The notes beneath the pieces were generated by a model that saw only the letters and a list, made by a program, of their open reading frames with translations, was not told the origin of the DNA and made no database searches. This document shows, piece after piece, positions 31,960-43,319 of a stretch of DNA of 64,000 bases. Location of the stretch: the NCBI GenBank assembly GCA_009760855.2, contig WPIO01000006.1, positions 5,806,001-5,870,000 of the forward strand, written 5' to 3'. Each line of letters opens with the position of its first letter. The stretch's first letter is position 1. Position numbers and translations under genes: made by a program. Source of the DNA: Cristatella mucedo (lineage: Eukaryota; Bryozoa; Phylactolaemata; Cristatellidae).

Positions 31960-32175
31960 GACTAAGCAAATTGAAATAAGTAAATCACAGAACGAAAAAA
32001 AAAATGAAGAGACCGATAAGTGTGTGGCAAGATCTTGAAGTAGATGCTGTTTGAAGGGGAGCCAGTGCAGGTCAAAGAAAAGTTGCATTTGTCACAATTA
32101 CTGGATTCAATAAAGGTGCAATTTGAAGGTGGCGAATAATGTAAGTCAAGATGGCATGTCACAAATGCAGAGGTC
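31960..32175 (-). mobile_element. Very degenerate LINE-A fragment, minus
   Basis: The minus strand reads FVTCHLDLHYSPPSNCTF and SIYFKILPHTYRSLHFFF, echoing the LINE-A segment FVTSHLDFCNSLL through FKVLSLTFRSLHS. Old copy. Confidence 0.55.
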
Positions 32176-33034
32176 AACTTGGTTGCTGTATCTTTTGCAA
32201 AGCATATCTGCATGCCCAAATTTGTTCAAAATATGTAGGTGAAATTATGCAGACTTCACCATTAACCCGGTGTAGAATTGCAGCAAAAGCTCATTTTGAA
32301 GCTGTGCACCCAGCATTAGACATGTTCGAGGACACAAGGATCTCTGTTATCAGTTATTGCCACATCGTAGGGCAGTAGTACGTTGTGGAGGCAACTGACG
32401 AGTAGCCCTTTACACTACCTTAGTTCTGAGACCAGCAGCCTACATAAAGCTTCCAGTGCTCAAGTTTAGACATTGCAATATTGCGAAGATTGTACAGGTT
32501 ACAGCCCTATCTAAAAATCATCGCGCTTGCGTGTAATTTTGCTATTATGCGAGCTCAAAAGCATGTTTGCCGTTGATCCGTATACTTGAACCTCTTGTTG
32601 AAGTTGTATCTAGTATTACAGCTATTTGGCTTCGCAATTAGGAACACAGTCCAACTTTCAGCCTAAGCGTGCCCTAGTGACGAGGTCTGAAGACTTAAAA
32701 TTATCCTGAAATTAGCATCAATTTCTAGTTTGTCTAGTTTTGTGCAAGTGTTCAATGGATCTTGACTAATGACAACGACTCAAAGTAGAAGGCCAACACT
32801 CGTCGATAGACATTCATAGTAAGGAGCATTTTGGCGACGATTCCCGTGTTTTCTGGCACAGCCGCTACTTTCAACTATTAGTCTTCCAGCCCAATTTTGT
32901 GGTTAAATTAAAAAAAAAGATCTCGCTTTGTGCGGGCGCTATTTTTCTCAGACACAAATGCTCAGGCGTAGTTCCTTGTAAAACCGCTTTGCAATGATTG
33001 GACTGCTTCAGATTTTCACATACATGACCGCACT
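32176..33034. other. Non-coding host DNA
   Basis: No recognised gene or repeat. Short frames only. Confidence 0.4.
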
Positions 33035-33885
33035 ATTTAACACAATACTCCTAATCTAGGTGTCATATTCCAAAGCTACCTCTCGTTAGACGACCATATC
33101 AGCTCCACAGTCAAATCTGCCTATTTTCAGCTTCATAACATTGCTCAAATTTGGGCTTGTTTAGATAAGGATACCACGTCCAAGTTGGTCCATGCATTCG
33201 TGACATCCCATCTCGACTTCTGCAACTCACTGCTTACTGGCCTACCAGCATGTGCGATCAGGCGATTGCAGCTGGTGCAAAACTCCGCAGCTAGGTTCGT
33301 CTGCCGTGAGCGTCGCAGTTGCCAAATTACTCCACTTCTCGCCGACCTGCACTGGCTACCAGTCAAGCAACGGATTGACTTTAAGGTTTTGTCGCTCACT
33401 TTTAGGTCACTTCATTCTATGGCTCCAGCCTATCTCTCCGACATACTCCCCCCATCAGGCCAAGCATCGTACCACCCGCTTTTCGGAATCCAACAGTCTA
33501 CCAATACCTCATACAAACCTCAAATCCTTTGGAGACCATGCATTTAGTTCGTATGCTCCCAAAGCCTGGAACTCCCTCCCGACCTGCGTCAGAACATCCC
33601 CTGACCTGACCACATTTAAAAAGAACTTAAAAACACACCTATTTAGGACAGCATTTATTGGGTCCCTGTGATTCGTCCTTCATGTGCTTATGCGTGTTGA
33701 CACTGTGCATGCTGCCACTAACCACATTTGCACGCTGACCCTGTGCTTGTCACCCCTAACCATGTTATTAATTTTGTTTATTTATCAAGCATGATTTTAC
33801 TCACCATTCAATTGCATTTCATTTTGCAGCAAATGTAAAGCGCCTAGAGAGAGATTAAGTTCTCTAAGGGCGCTTTATCAAGTGC

Positions 33886-33915
<30 letters not shown>
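33035..33915 (+). mobile_element. LINE-A 3' third: RT C-terminus, 3' UTR and TTA tail
   Basis: It encodes LDDHISSTVKSAYFQLHNIA, then LVHAFVTSHLDFCNSLLTGL, LQLVQNSAARFVCR and LHWLPVKQRIDFKVLSL. These are the RT-thumb and connection motifs of the CR1/L2/Rex group. The last part shifts frame near 33470 to SFGDHAFSSYAPKAWNSLPT, ending at 33671. A ~180-bp 3' UTR leads to AGAGATTAAGTTCTCTAAGG and a TTA repeat. 5' truncated. Confidence 0.93.
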
Positions 33916-33916
<1 letters not shown>

Positions 33917-33984
33917 ATTGCTTATGCCTCAACAGTACACTCAAAATGGCCATTATTCCAACAAACATTGGCTTTTGTGAACTG

Positions 33985-34770
33985 GAGTTGTCCATTTCCA
34001 ACGACAAAACGACAGGGTGGCGTGTGTTGGGAGGTACGGACATTCTCCTCCCACTGGACGTTTCCACCCTGGACCTTTCCTCCTCCTGGGGTAGGACATT
34101 CCCCCCCGGGTATATGGTTTAGGGTTTAGTGTTTTAGGGTTTAGGGTTTTTAGGGTTTAGTGTTTAGGGTTTTATGGTTTAGGATTTAGAGTTTAGGGCG
34201 GGCTGCGCCTCCGCCGCCTAAATCCACTGTTGCTCGTACTCCGCGATTTAATTAGTGCGTATTAGGGCGTAACGAGATCTCTTGAGATCTCGTTATACTC
34301 AGTACACCTCTGGGGCTTCGTGCTCATTTGCAGGAACGTGCGGCACACCGTAGCGCGCGCCCGCTTTGACAGATATGAACACATGCCTGGCGGCGTCGGA
34401 AAGAGCGAGCGGTACCGAACTCCCGCGGGATCGAACTGTATTGCTCACCGATGCCGCTACCGCCGCCGCAACCGCCGCCGCCGCTCGCTCCATTAGAAAC
34501 CATCCTTCCAATCCATCCATCCTCTTGTTATACTGAGTTGAATAGAGCGTGAACTTCATTTGATCATGTATACACACATATATATATGTGTGTGTGTGTG
34601 TGTGTGCGTGTGTGTGTGTGTGTGTATTCTTATTTATACATTCATCAACATGGGGGAAATGTCCTACCCCGCGGGGAAATGACCGGGGGAGGGGGAATAT
34701 TCCAGAGTCCACCAGGGGGGGGGGAATGTGCAGGGGGTATCATCCAGAAGGGGGAATGTCTTACAACCTC
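33985..34770. repeat. Foldback-like block with GGGGGAATGTCC-type arms around a TTTAGGG-like tract
   Basis: The left arm (33985-34120) contains GTAGGACATTCCCCCC. The right arm (about 34650-34770) contains GGGGGAAATGTCCTAC and further G-runs with AATGTC, so the arms are diverged inverted copies. Between them lie an irregular TTTAGGG array (34119-34197), a perfect 12-bp palindrome (34270-34281 with 34284-34295, TT between) and a TA/TG microsatellite (34569-34626). The whole resembles a composite foldback repeat. No coding content is supported. Confidence 0.6.
34119..34197 (+). repeat. Degenerate TTTAGGG array
   Basis: About eleven units of TTTAGGG with variants (TTTAGTG, TTTTAGGG, TTTATGG, TTTAGAG). 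TTTAGGG is the plant/alga-type telomere motif. Here it is internal and irregular, so an interstitial or minisatellite origin is more likely. Confidence 0.8.
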
Positions 34771-36454
34771 TGTTGGTTCACTTATATTCCGAAAAAACCA
34801 ATGAATCAAATTGAGCAAGTATTTGTATTGAACTTATACAAAAGGACAACACAAGATTTAGAAGTTAGTAGGTTTTCGAGATTTGTGATTGCCATATATG
34901 GAAATAGCTGCAAATTCAGCCTCTCATCGTGTCCTTGCTATATTGTCCTAAGAAGCAGCGATCAAATTCCACTACATTCGCGCGGAAGCGACTCCGCACT
35001 CTAAGAGTAATTTTTCCGTGGCCTTGCCCGCATTCTCCTTGCATTTAGTAAGATGGGAATTAAGGGCGTGAACCAATAGAAACGGCCGTTCTGCAGCCCA
35101 TTGTTCTACCGCTCTTCACCGTCGCCTCAAACAACTCTAAATGCTTTTCCGTCATGCTTTTGCAATGGCACAGGAACCCCGGAACTATTTCGATGAAACT
35201 GTGCCCTAGCTGCTTTCCTCTTAATCGTGAGCTTCCCTAAGGGGTATCCATTGCGCTCAGTGATAATCTGTATCTGTTGTATAGCAGAGACACCGGCTTT
35301 GACCTTTTACTCCCACAGCTTTGGGCAAAAGTCTCATAGGTGATCGAGGGCTGCCGACTCTTTATCTAGAATTACATACATTACATTTCATAGAGCTGTG
35401 GCAAACTTTTTCCCAAGGCCCAATTTGATTGTTCGGTAATGTCTTGAGCATATCACGGGGATCCAACAGTGGCTTCAACTTGACATTGTTACATCCTACA
35501 AAGAAGCTTCAGCACATAAAAAGCGATCAAATAGCGTGTAATTTATAAATCTAGGAAAAAATCGATCGATACAATGATTTAATGACTTCGTCAGGCGATC
35601 GACAGTTAAGGTTGACACACCAAATACTGAACTATTTACGTTTATTGGGGCAATTTATTTAGATTAATTATGTTGTGACTTAATATTATTATACTGAACA
35701 CAAAAAAGCATTTTATATTAAATAGACATTTTTTGTTGCGACCAGTCTTTTAGCTACGGCTTTTTCTAGGAAAATAAATAAATTTCAAATTTACCAATGT
35801 CCTTCCCATACAGCAAAGTTTGTGAGGAATAGTGGCCATTTTCTGTACTAGAGGTAAGCAAGCGGGAAATTAAACTTACTACCCAGAGAAGAAATGAAGT
35901 AAAAAATGTATACACGCAGCAATGAATTAAATTTGATCATGTCAAGCTGCTTGCGACTATTTGGGAAAAACCTGAGCACAGGTACAAATTGCCATCGGCT
36001 AGCTGCAAGCTGGACGGCCGATTTACCGTAAGGGCTGACCCTTTAATTAACGAAATTGAGGCACGAATATAATTCGACAAAACAGTCAAACCCAGAAAAA
36101 CGCTAGCTCCTCGGAGCACCGGTTCTATTAAATACTGCATACAGAGACTTGGTAAAACAATTTCGGCAGAAAAATAATTTTGAATATCGAGAAATGACTT
36201 CCACCCAGAAAACGATTACTTTTTTTCACACACACGCGCGCTCACGCACACACACCGAAGATTACAAGTAATTCCAAAAAAGAGCAACCCAAATGAAATT
36301 GAAGAAAGAGAAACGATCTGTGCATAACTAATGCAAACAAGAGAAACTGCTAAAATGGGCAAATCATAATTATTTTAGTTTTAGGGTTGCTCTTTTTTGT
36401 GAATGTTATAGCGCTTAGAGCTTAGATAGACTTCCAGGCTTGTTTCAATGCTAC
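34771..36454. other. Non-coding host DNA
   Basis: No recognised gene. AT-rich with a CA/CG dinucleotide patch at 36226-36256. Confidence 0.4.
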
Positions 36455-36516
36455 ATAGGTATTCTGAAACCGTAATTAACAACCGCATTTGTTAATTACG
36501 GCTTCAGAATACCTAT
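36455..36516. repeat. 28-bp hairpin with 6-nt loop
   Basis: Arms 36455-36482 and 36489-36516 (ATAGGTATTCTGAAACCG... and its complement) match with one mismatch around CCGCAT. It could be a foldback/MITE relic or a small structured element. Confidence 0.9.
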
Positions 36517-37489
36517 GGTTTCAGAATGCGCTAGATAACAATGGCGGTCCATAAACCATGTTTTTGGTGAGTATCAATGCATGAGATTGAGCGCTAGCCC
36601 ATTGGTTCTTGTCCAACTGAACTATTCTGGCTATGGTTGCACCAACAACAACTCGCTGGTCTAGGCTGGTCTAGCAACCACTGAACGCAAGTGGCTCTAC
36701 AAAGTGCGTAGCTATGGATGGAAAAATGCTCACTTCTGTGACAATAGTGCTTTGAACCGGTCGAGAACAACAGTCGTGGATAAGGAAATGGTGATCTCCA
36801 GCCCTTGAGTTCGTCGGCTAGCGTTTTCAGAGGATACCCTTTACCATGAGCCAGCTTCTGTAACAATACCTAGCGGTTCGTCGACAGCCATTCAGCCAGC
36901 GCCACTGCTCCAAAGCCTGAGTTTGGTGTACCCAGTGCTCTCTTTTGGAACAGTTTGGAATTGTTTGAACCCTTCCGCTAAAGCCTAGTCCTTCCTCTAC
37001 GGCGCCTTCTCTCAAAGGCGCTGTTCGAGCAGATTCTCTGCCCTCTCAGCATCCACAATGGCAGCACGACTGAATAATCTCTTGTAAACCTTTCTTGATA
37101 CTCCTAGCCCTAATACTCGCTCTAGCGGACCGTTACATATTGCAGTTTATAGTCTTCTGAAGCTACACTGCTTGCATGTATTAAACTTGCCTGTATTAAG
37201 CTCGGTGCCACATGGAATTAGGATTATGTATTTGGTCTAAATAACTCTGGAATACTGTTGATCATGGACGAACGTAATGCAATCAAATATTTAGGACTCA
37301 ATCGCCTATAAGGAAATTCTAAAACTCGTTCCCAATGTGACCTGCACCGCGAACTTGGGCAGATCCCTTGTGCCAGATCACTCGGTCGTGTCGTTCTTCA
37401 GTTTGCTCTATTTAAAGTAATACATGTAGTTCGATTGCATGCGGGCTGGTACCGCTCCTTTCCTCAACAGCTGGTGGGAGCATCCCCGA
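36517..37489. other. Non-coding host DNA
   Basis: Minus-strand frames at 36594-36866 and 36827-37015 overlap in different frames and look partly protein-like (for example WRSPFPYPRLLF), but no family could be named. They could be a decayed gene or transposon. Confidence 0.3.
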
Positions 37490-37735
37490 AAGGGGCCTGT
37501 GCACAGCTGCGGTCAGCTTCTAATGAGGCGTTGACACAGGCCGATAGCCCGCTGGTGAACAGATGGTGGATTCACCATCGGGGTCGACCAAGGGACAGCC
37601 GGGGTCGAGGAGTAGAGTCGAGTGAGAGTAGGGGCCGAGGGGAGCCGTTCGCTCCTCGGCTCCGTGCGTTGGTAATAAACTGTCGGTGGTGGGCATCGGC
37701 CGGCTCTCTGCTGTGCGAACGAACTACAAAACATT
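37490..37735 (+). repeat. SINE-like repeat S3, second copy
   Basis: It shares GTTGACACAGGCCGATAGCC, AGATGGTGGATTCACCATC, GTAGGGGCCGAGGGGAGCCG and AATAAACTGTCGGTGGTGGG with the block at 5.67-5.97 kb. Its right end abuts a LINE-A tail. Confidence 0.75.
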
Positions 37736-38970
37736 TGATATAGCGCCCTCAGAGAACTCAATCTCTTTCTAGGCATTTAAAATTTGCTTCAAGTAATGAA
37801 TGATCGAATGGTTAGTGGTAACATGCTCAATGACTACAAGCATATCACGGTTAGGGGTGATATGCACAGGGTCAGCATGCAAATGTGGTTAGTGGCAGCA
37901 TGCACAGTGTTAGCACGAATAAGAACGTATCGGACAAATCACATGGACCCACTATATGCTGTGATAAATAGATGTGATTTTAGTTTCTTTTTTAATGTGG
38001 TCAAGTCGGGGATGTCGTGAAGCAAATCGGAACTGAGTTCCAGGCTTTGGGAGCATTCGAACTAATGGCAAGGTCTCCACAGGATTAGAGGTTCGTATGA
38101 CGATATAGGTAAACGATTCAATTGCGAAAAACGAGTGGTACAATGCATTGCCTGGTGGGGGAGTAGATCTGATAGGTAGGCTGGAGCCATTGAATGAAAG
38201 GACCTACAAGTCAGTGACAAAACCTTGAAGTCGATGCGTTGCTTGACTGGGAGCCAGTGCAGGTCGGCGAGAAGTGGTGTGATGTGGCAACTGCGATGCT
38301 CGTGACATATAAGCCTAGCTGCAGTTTTGCATCAGCTGTAAGCGCCTGATTGCACATGCCGGTAGGCCAGCAAGCAGTGAGTTACAAAAGTCGAGACGTG
38401 ATGTCACGAATTCGTGGACCAATTTAGATGTGGTATCCCTGTCTAAACGAGCTCAACTTTGAGCAATGTTATGTAGCTGAAAGTAGAAAGACTTGACTGT
38501 GTAGCTGATATGGTCGTCTAAGGAAAGGTCGATTAGGAACAGGACGCCTAGATTTCGTCCAGATTAACTGGACGTATGCTGGCAGAGCCAATTTTGAGCG
38601 TTAGCCTTTCCAATTTCTGAATCACACTTGGTTTGCCCATAACTAGTAAGCTGGTTTTATCATTATTCAATTTAAGAAAATTTGCTATCATCCATGTACG
38701 AATGTCATCAGTACATGCAGCAAGGGAGTGTAGACAATTCGACGTGCTGATGGGCTGGGTGAGATCAAAGCAGAGGTACAACAGTTGTCTGCATAGAAGT
38801 GAAAGCCTAGATTGTACCTAGCTATCACATCGGCAAAAGAGGAGAGTATAAATAGTGAAAAGAACGGGACCAAGCAGTGAGACCTGAGGTAGTCCATACG
38901 TCAGAGGTTCCTCAGATTATCTCTGTCCATTCACATCAATACCCATGTCACTCGCATGTCCTCAAGGACC
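37736..38970 (-). mobile_element. LINE-A copy, minus, RT to 3' tail
   Basis: The tail complement (AGCGCCCTCAGAGAACTCAA) lies at about 37740. Going right, the minus strand reads the 3' UTR, then WMIANFLKLNNDKTSLLVMG, the catalytic box region FHFYADN (consensus YADD) and YGLPQVSLLGPVLFTIYTL near 38890. Stops are present. It is 5' truncated against a LINE-B tail fragment. Confidence 0.88.
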
Positions 38971-39078
38971 AGGTTGTAATGTAATATAATGTATCTCCTT
39001 CTGTTACTTCAAAAATTCATAAAGACTATGTGGGTGTTATGCAGAAGGATTTTGTATAGGCACTCACAGGTTCCAGCT
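38971..39078 (-). mobile_element. LINE-B 3' tail fragment, minus
   Basis: ATGTAATATAATGTATCTCC then TTCATAAAGACTATGTGGG, the complement of the LINE-B 3' end, ending at CACTCACAGGTT. Confidence 0.7.
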
Positions 39079-39082
39079 AATC

Positions 39083-39084
<2 letters not shown>

Positions 39085-39141
<57 letters not shown>
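39085..39141. repeat. CT dinucleotide microsatellite
   Basis: About 57 bp of CT repeats with one CCT interruption. Confidence 0.95.
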
Positions 39142-39179
39142 GACAATCGCTTACCATCTGGGCAGTCTCTAATATCATA

Positions 39180-40171
39180 CCCCCCTGGAAGCCAACACGT
39201 CTACGTAGACCAGTGACCAGTTCATCCTCTGCACAGCACCGTTAGTTACGTAGGCGCTGACCGTTCTACCCTCGCAGCAAGTGGCGCACGCAGTATCGGA
39301 TGCCCTGAAGCCGACGGGCCGACAGCTTCTGCATAGCGCTGGCTGGGCTCTTTCTTCCGCCGCTTGGCAGAGGCGCGCACAGCCGTCCGACCACAGCGAG
39401 TCCACTGCGGGTGCAGCTCGTTTCGTTGGCGGAACGGCGGGCACTCGCCAAGTTCCCTGAACGCTGACCGCCGCCGCTGACTCCTTAGCGGCGAGCTCGC
39501 AGGAGCCCGGAAGTGATGCGATAAGTGATGCAGCGGAGTGATAAGCGGCGTCGTTGCTTCGCGACCTCGAGCGCGGGGGCTGTGCAGCGGCTGCGAGCTC
39601 GAGCGCTGGGGCCGTCGGCGAGTTTTCTCGACGGGATCGGCGACGGCGGCGGCGGCGCGATCTCGGTGGCCCGCACACGCAGCCGACGAGGGCACCCGCG
39701 CTCGGCCACGCGAGCCATTGCAGACTGCAAGGGCGGCATAGCCACCGTCTCCGCGCGTCACTCGTCGAGTTGCCCTGGCGCCACCGCGGTCGCCGGCAGC
39801 CGAAAAGAGGGCAGCCCGAGCCCGGAAGAATCTAGAGCGGACCGGCGATCTCCCTTTGCAGCCTCCCGGCTGCGAGAGCTGTGTACCACGTGGTTGTTAC
39901 TGCGCACGCGCAGGCCCGTTAGGTAACATCCCGTTAAGTAATTGCCGGTTTTGAAACCGCTGACGCACTACTACTTTTGATAGTACTGGACCTGCGTGCG
40001 TGGCGTTTGAACATTGGTGACCCACTGTTAGACGTGAGTACACGACGCCGTTCACATAGTCGGACGGCTTACCTTCTCGCGTTGACTTTGCCCGGGTGTC
40101 CGAGTGTGGCGACATTGACGTTGTACGCGCTAGCTCGTTTCGCCCACAGTGTAACGCTCTCCCGCGTGCAG

Positions 40172-40207
<36 letters not shown>

Positions 40208-40430
40208 CTGCAACACGAGTCGTAACAAACGGCCAACCCATGGGTCCACGGCCCGATCAGGCCCATGTTATTGTGCCCCTCCCCCTGGCCTTCTCTGCAC
40301 ACGTCGCGCCGTCCCCGGTATTCGAGACAGAGCCAGTGCTCGCCAGTTTGCTCCTCAAATCCGCCGATGCTTCGTCCCTTTGTGATGCGTGCGCGCTGTG
40401 TGCTTGAACGTACTGCCACTGCCACAAAGG
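39180..40430. promoter_or_regulatory. CpG-rich region, possible promoter area upstream of TSPO
   Basis: GC-rich with many CG dinucleotides, unlike the flanks, and a second CT repeat at 40167-40204. Long overlapping frames on both strands (Arg/Ala/Ser-rich) are by-products of the composition. It lies about 1-2 kb before the TSPO first coding exon. A role as its promoter or 5' non-coding exon is inference. No TATA box or acceptor chain was proven. Confidence 0.35.
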
Positions 40431-40552
40431 CAAGTGGATTTCCTTATTTTTCTGCCTGTATTCCTCAGAGATTTTATAGTTTTCCTACATTGCTATTTAA
40501 AATGCTGGATTATTGCTATCAAGATCCTGTCTAGCTGCAAGTGCCCACCAGT

Positions 40553-40850
40553 AACGTAATGTAATTTAATTTATCTCCGTCTGTACCTCCACAAGGCCAT
40601 GCAGATCGTGTGGTGTTACAGAGGAGAGTTTTGTATAGCGCACTCACAGCCTAAGCGGCTTTCGGTACGCATTCGGTAGCCAACAGACTTCGTCTCACGC
40701 AACAAAGAGAAAGTGGGAAGCATAGCAGAGTCAGGAGAGCAGTTGAGGTTGTGAGTAGCGTGGAAGTAGCAGCTCAGGACCGCTGAAAAGGATGAGCCGT
40801 AGTCGGCAGTAGGAGAGTAGTTGTCGTTGCGTAAGAAGTGGCCCCGAAAA
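40553..40850 (-). mobile_element. LINE-B 3' end, minus
   Basis: The minus strand ends with LLRETKSVGYRMRTESRLGC after SSFSAVLSCYFHATHNLNC, then the 3' end TGTAACACCACACGATC and the ACATT-type tail at about 40553. 5' truncated. Confidence 0.85.
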
Positions 40851-41362
40851 TGCTTTGCGAAAGGCATGCACTTCCCGGCAAGGTGACACGCTTATTTTAT
40901 CGCCGCTCCCAAATGTCATTCAGTCGAATGATGGCAGCTTGCTTCTTCACTGCTCTACAGGCCTAAAAGTGTGCGCCTGCGAATAGTTCACTGGCTTCCT
41001 TCGACGCTTGCATTAGCAGCTTAAAGTGCACAGGTAGGGCGAAAGGGAGAACACCTGCAAGAGGAGGAGGGAGGCCAGTCGTGTGCAGCTCTGCTGGAAA
41101 TGTCGCTGCTGCTGTGCACCATTGAGTCTCGACACAAAAAGAAATTCAAAGCCAGCCTACTTCTGCTGTTTGAGAGTGCTGTTTTGATGTATTCATTCGG
41201 GGTGTTGCGATTTAGTCATCGCTAAGCGATCATTGGCTTGCAAGCTGGATGCTTCCTTGATGATTCAGAATTTCGGCAGCTGATAATTGCTCTGTGCTGC
41301 TGCTGCTGCTGCTTTTAGTACTGCTGCTGCTATGCTGCATGTCACGTTTCCTGTACCTGTAG
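40851..41362. other. TSPO upstream flank or 5' UTR
   Basis: Contains CTG triplet runs (about 41298-41336). TTTCCTGTACCTGTAG immediately precedes the ATG and could be a splice acceptor, which would place the 5' UTR in an upstream exon. Confidence 0.35.
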
Positions 41363-41643
41363 ATGTCTGGTGACAACTGGGAAACCCTTAAGGCGGTCGC
41401 GATCGTTGCGCTGCCTGGGCTTGGTGCTGTGGTGACAGGAATAGTTACCAGAGACAACAGCTGGCCTTACTCTGAGTGGTACAAACAGGTTTGTAGCCGT
41501 GGGGCTGTGCTCCTCTTGTGGCAGCGACTGTTGCCGGTAGACCGTACTCTTCCTGAGCACATTTGTATGTACGCTTACCAGCTGCCAATGAGAGAGATAG
41601 ACAGACAGGAGAGAGACAGACAGACAGAGGAGAGAGAGAGGAG

Positions 41644-41732
<89 letters not shown>

Positions 41733-43242
41733 GTGCATGAAAGAAATGAGCAAAAGAGAAACATATAGGAAGTGAGAGGGCAAAGACAGAAAGGGAACGA
41801 CGGGTAGAGGTAAACTGAAGTTGGCAGGTAGAATGATGGGGACAGGAAAACCTTAGATGCAGAATCACAAAGAAATAGAGGATAGATTAGACCCCTTGGG
41901 TTAGGTCCTCGCACATCACGAAAGGGTTGTGGGTTCGAGTCCTTTGGGCAAGCCGGCAATTCTTTCATTTCTGCTGCAAGCAAGGTGATAAGCCATAAAG
42001 GCTCTTCTGCAGCTGTATACAGTGCTGGCTCAAAAGATCGCACCCTAGTTATCTACATGAATCTGGAACATTGCAGACGTTGAAAAAATCGAGGCCAACA
42101 AATGCTACCATAAGATTAGTGTGAGGAAGCAATCAATATGTTCGCATGTTGCCGTCTTGGTTAGCCCACTAGATGCAAAAACGTGCCAGATTAACTTGCT
42201 GGGCAGTTGCAAGTGAGTTTGGAACAGTTGGGTATTTTTGAAGCATAGCCTCTAGTAGAACAATCAGAACACATTGAAGTAAGAATTTTTGGATAGGTCA
42301 GATATCCTTCTCTAGAAAAAATGCATCTATCTTAACGACTGTATCTATCTGACTAGACTTGTTTGGATATGTTCAAGGTTTTGAGGCATCTGATTTTGTA
42401 CATGCGAAGACTTATGCCAAACCTGGTTCGAGACAATGCCAGAAATTGGTAGTGCAGTTAAAGCGATAAGCCATCAACTACGTTTCCTGATGAAAAAAAG
42501 AGTTGTGGGGTCATATGTGTATAATATTTCGAAGTCCTGCCAAACACCAGAAATGTTAAAACCATTGTGATGTGCATGCATCAAAAAAGTTCATTGAAAT
42601 AATGTCAATTCAGTTTGATCTAGTACATGCATTGGGCAAAGTGAAAGAGTCAAGACCTTAGAAATAATGTTCAAGAACGTTTCAATTATTTATCAGAAGG
42701 TTTAGTTGGATGGTTTTTCGTGTCTACGACGTCAGCGATTTATTTCATTTCATCTCTTCGAACTGTGTCAAGCCTTTGGTTGTGCATGCTCAAAATAGCA
42801 TCCTTCAAACTCTATATGATTTCTGAAAAACGCCCAACATGGTTGTTGAAATATTGGGGCAATGCATTTTTGAGAGGGGGATACTAAGCCAAATTTTCTT
42901 CTGAAGGAGGCAAGACCAGCAACATTTTTTGTGTAGGGGTGGGGCAAGACCTTTTCAGTGCTTTGTCGATACCAAAAAGTAATATCGTCGATAATGCTAG
43001 CTGTGTTGGAAGCCACAAATTAGCCCACCAAATGCAAATACAAAGACATTACCCATGTGTTGCACCTGGTAAGAAAGCCAAGGTGGTGGTGGAATGCATG
43101 TTTTTTTCTTTACAAATATTGCTTATTCGTGCAGATACCATACTGTGGGGCGATTTTGTTGGCAAGCAGGCCAAGAAACACTGAAATATCTAAGGTTAAA
43201 TCCTAGATCTCTAAAGTATGTGGATTTTTTGAGCCAGCATCG

Positions 43243-43319
<77 letters not shown>

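Noticed and set aside
34119-34197. A chromosome end (telomere)
   Set aside because: The array is short, irregular and flanked on both sides by many kilobases of ordinary DNA.
39175-39926. Long Arg/Ala/Ser-rich frames on both strands near 39.2-39.9 kb
   Set aside because: GC-rich DNA has few stops. No domain, splice pattern or strand preference supports a protein.
41342-42043. Minus-strand 233-aa Leu/Ser-repeat frame
   Set aside because: Translated GA/CT microsatellite overlapping TSPO exon 1 on the other strand.
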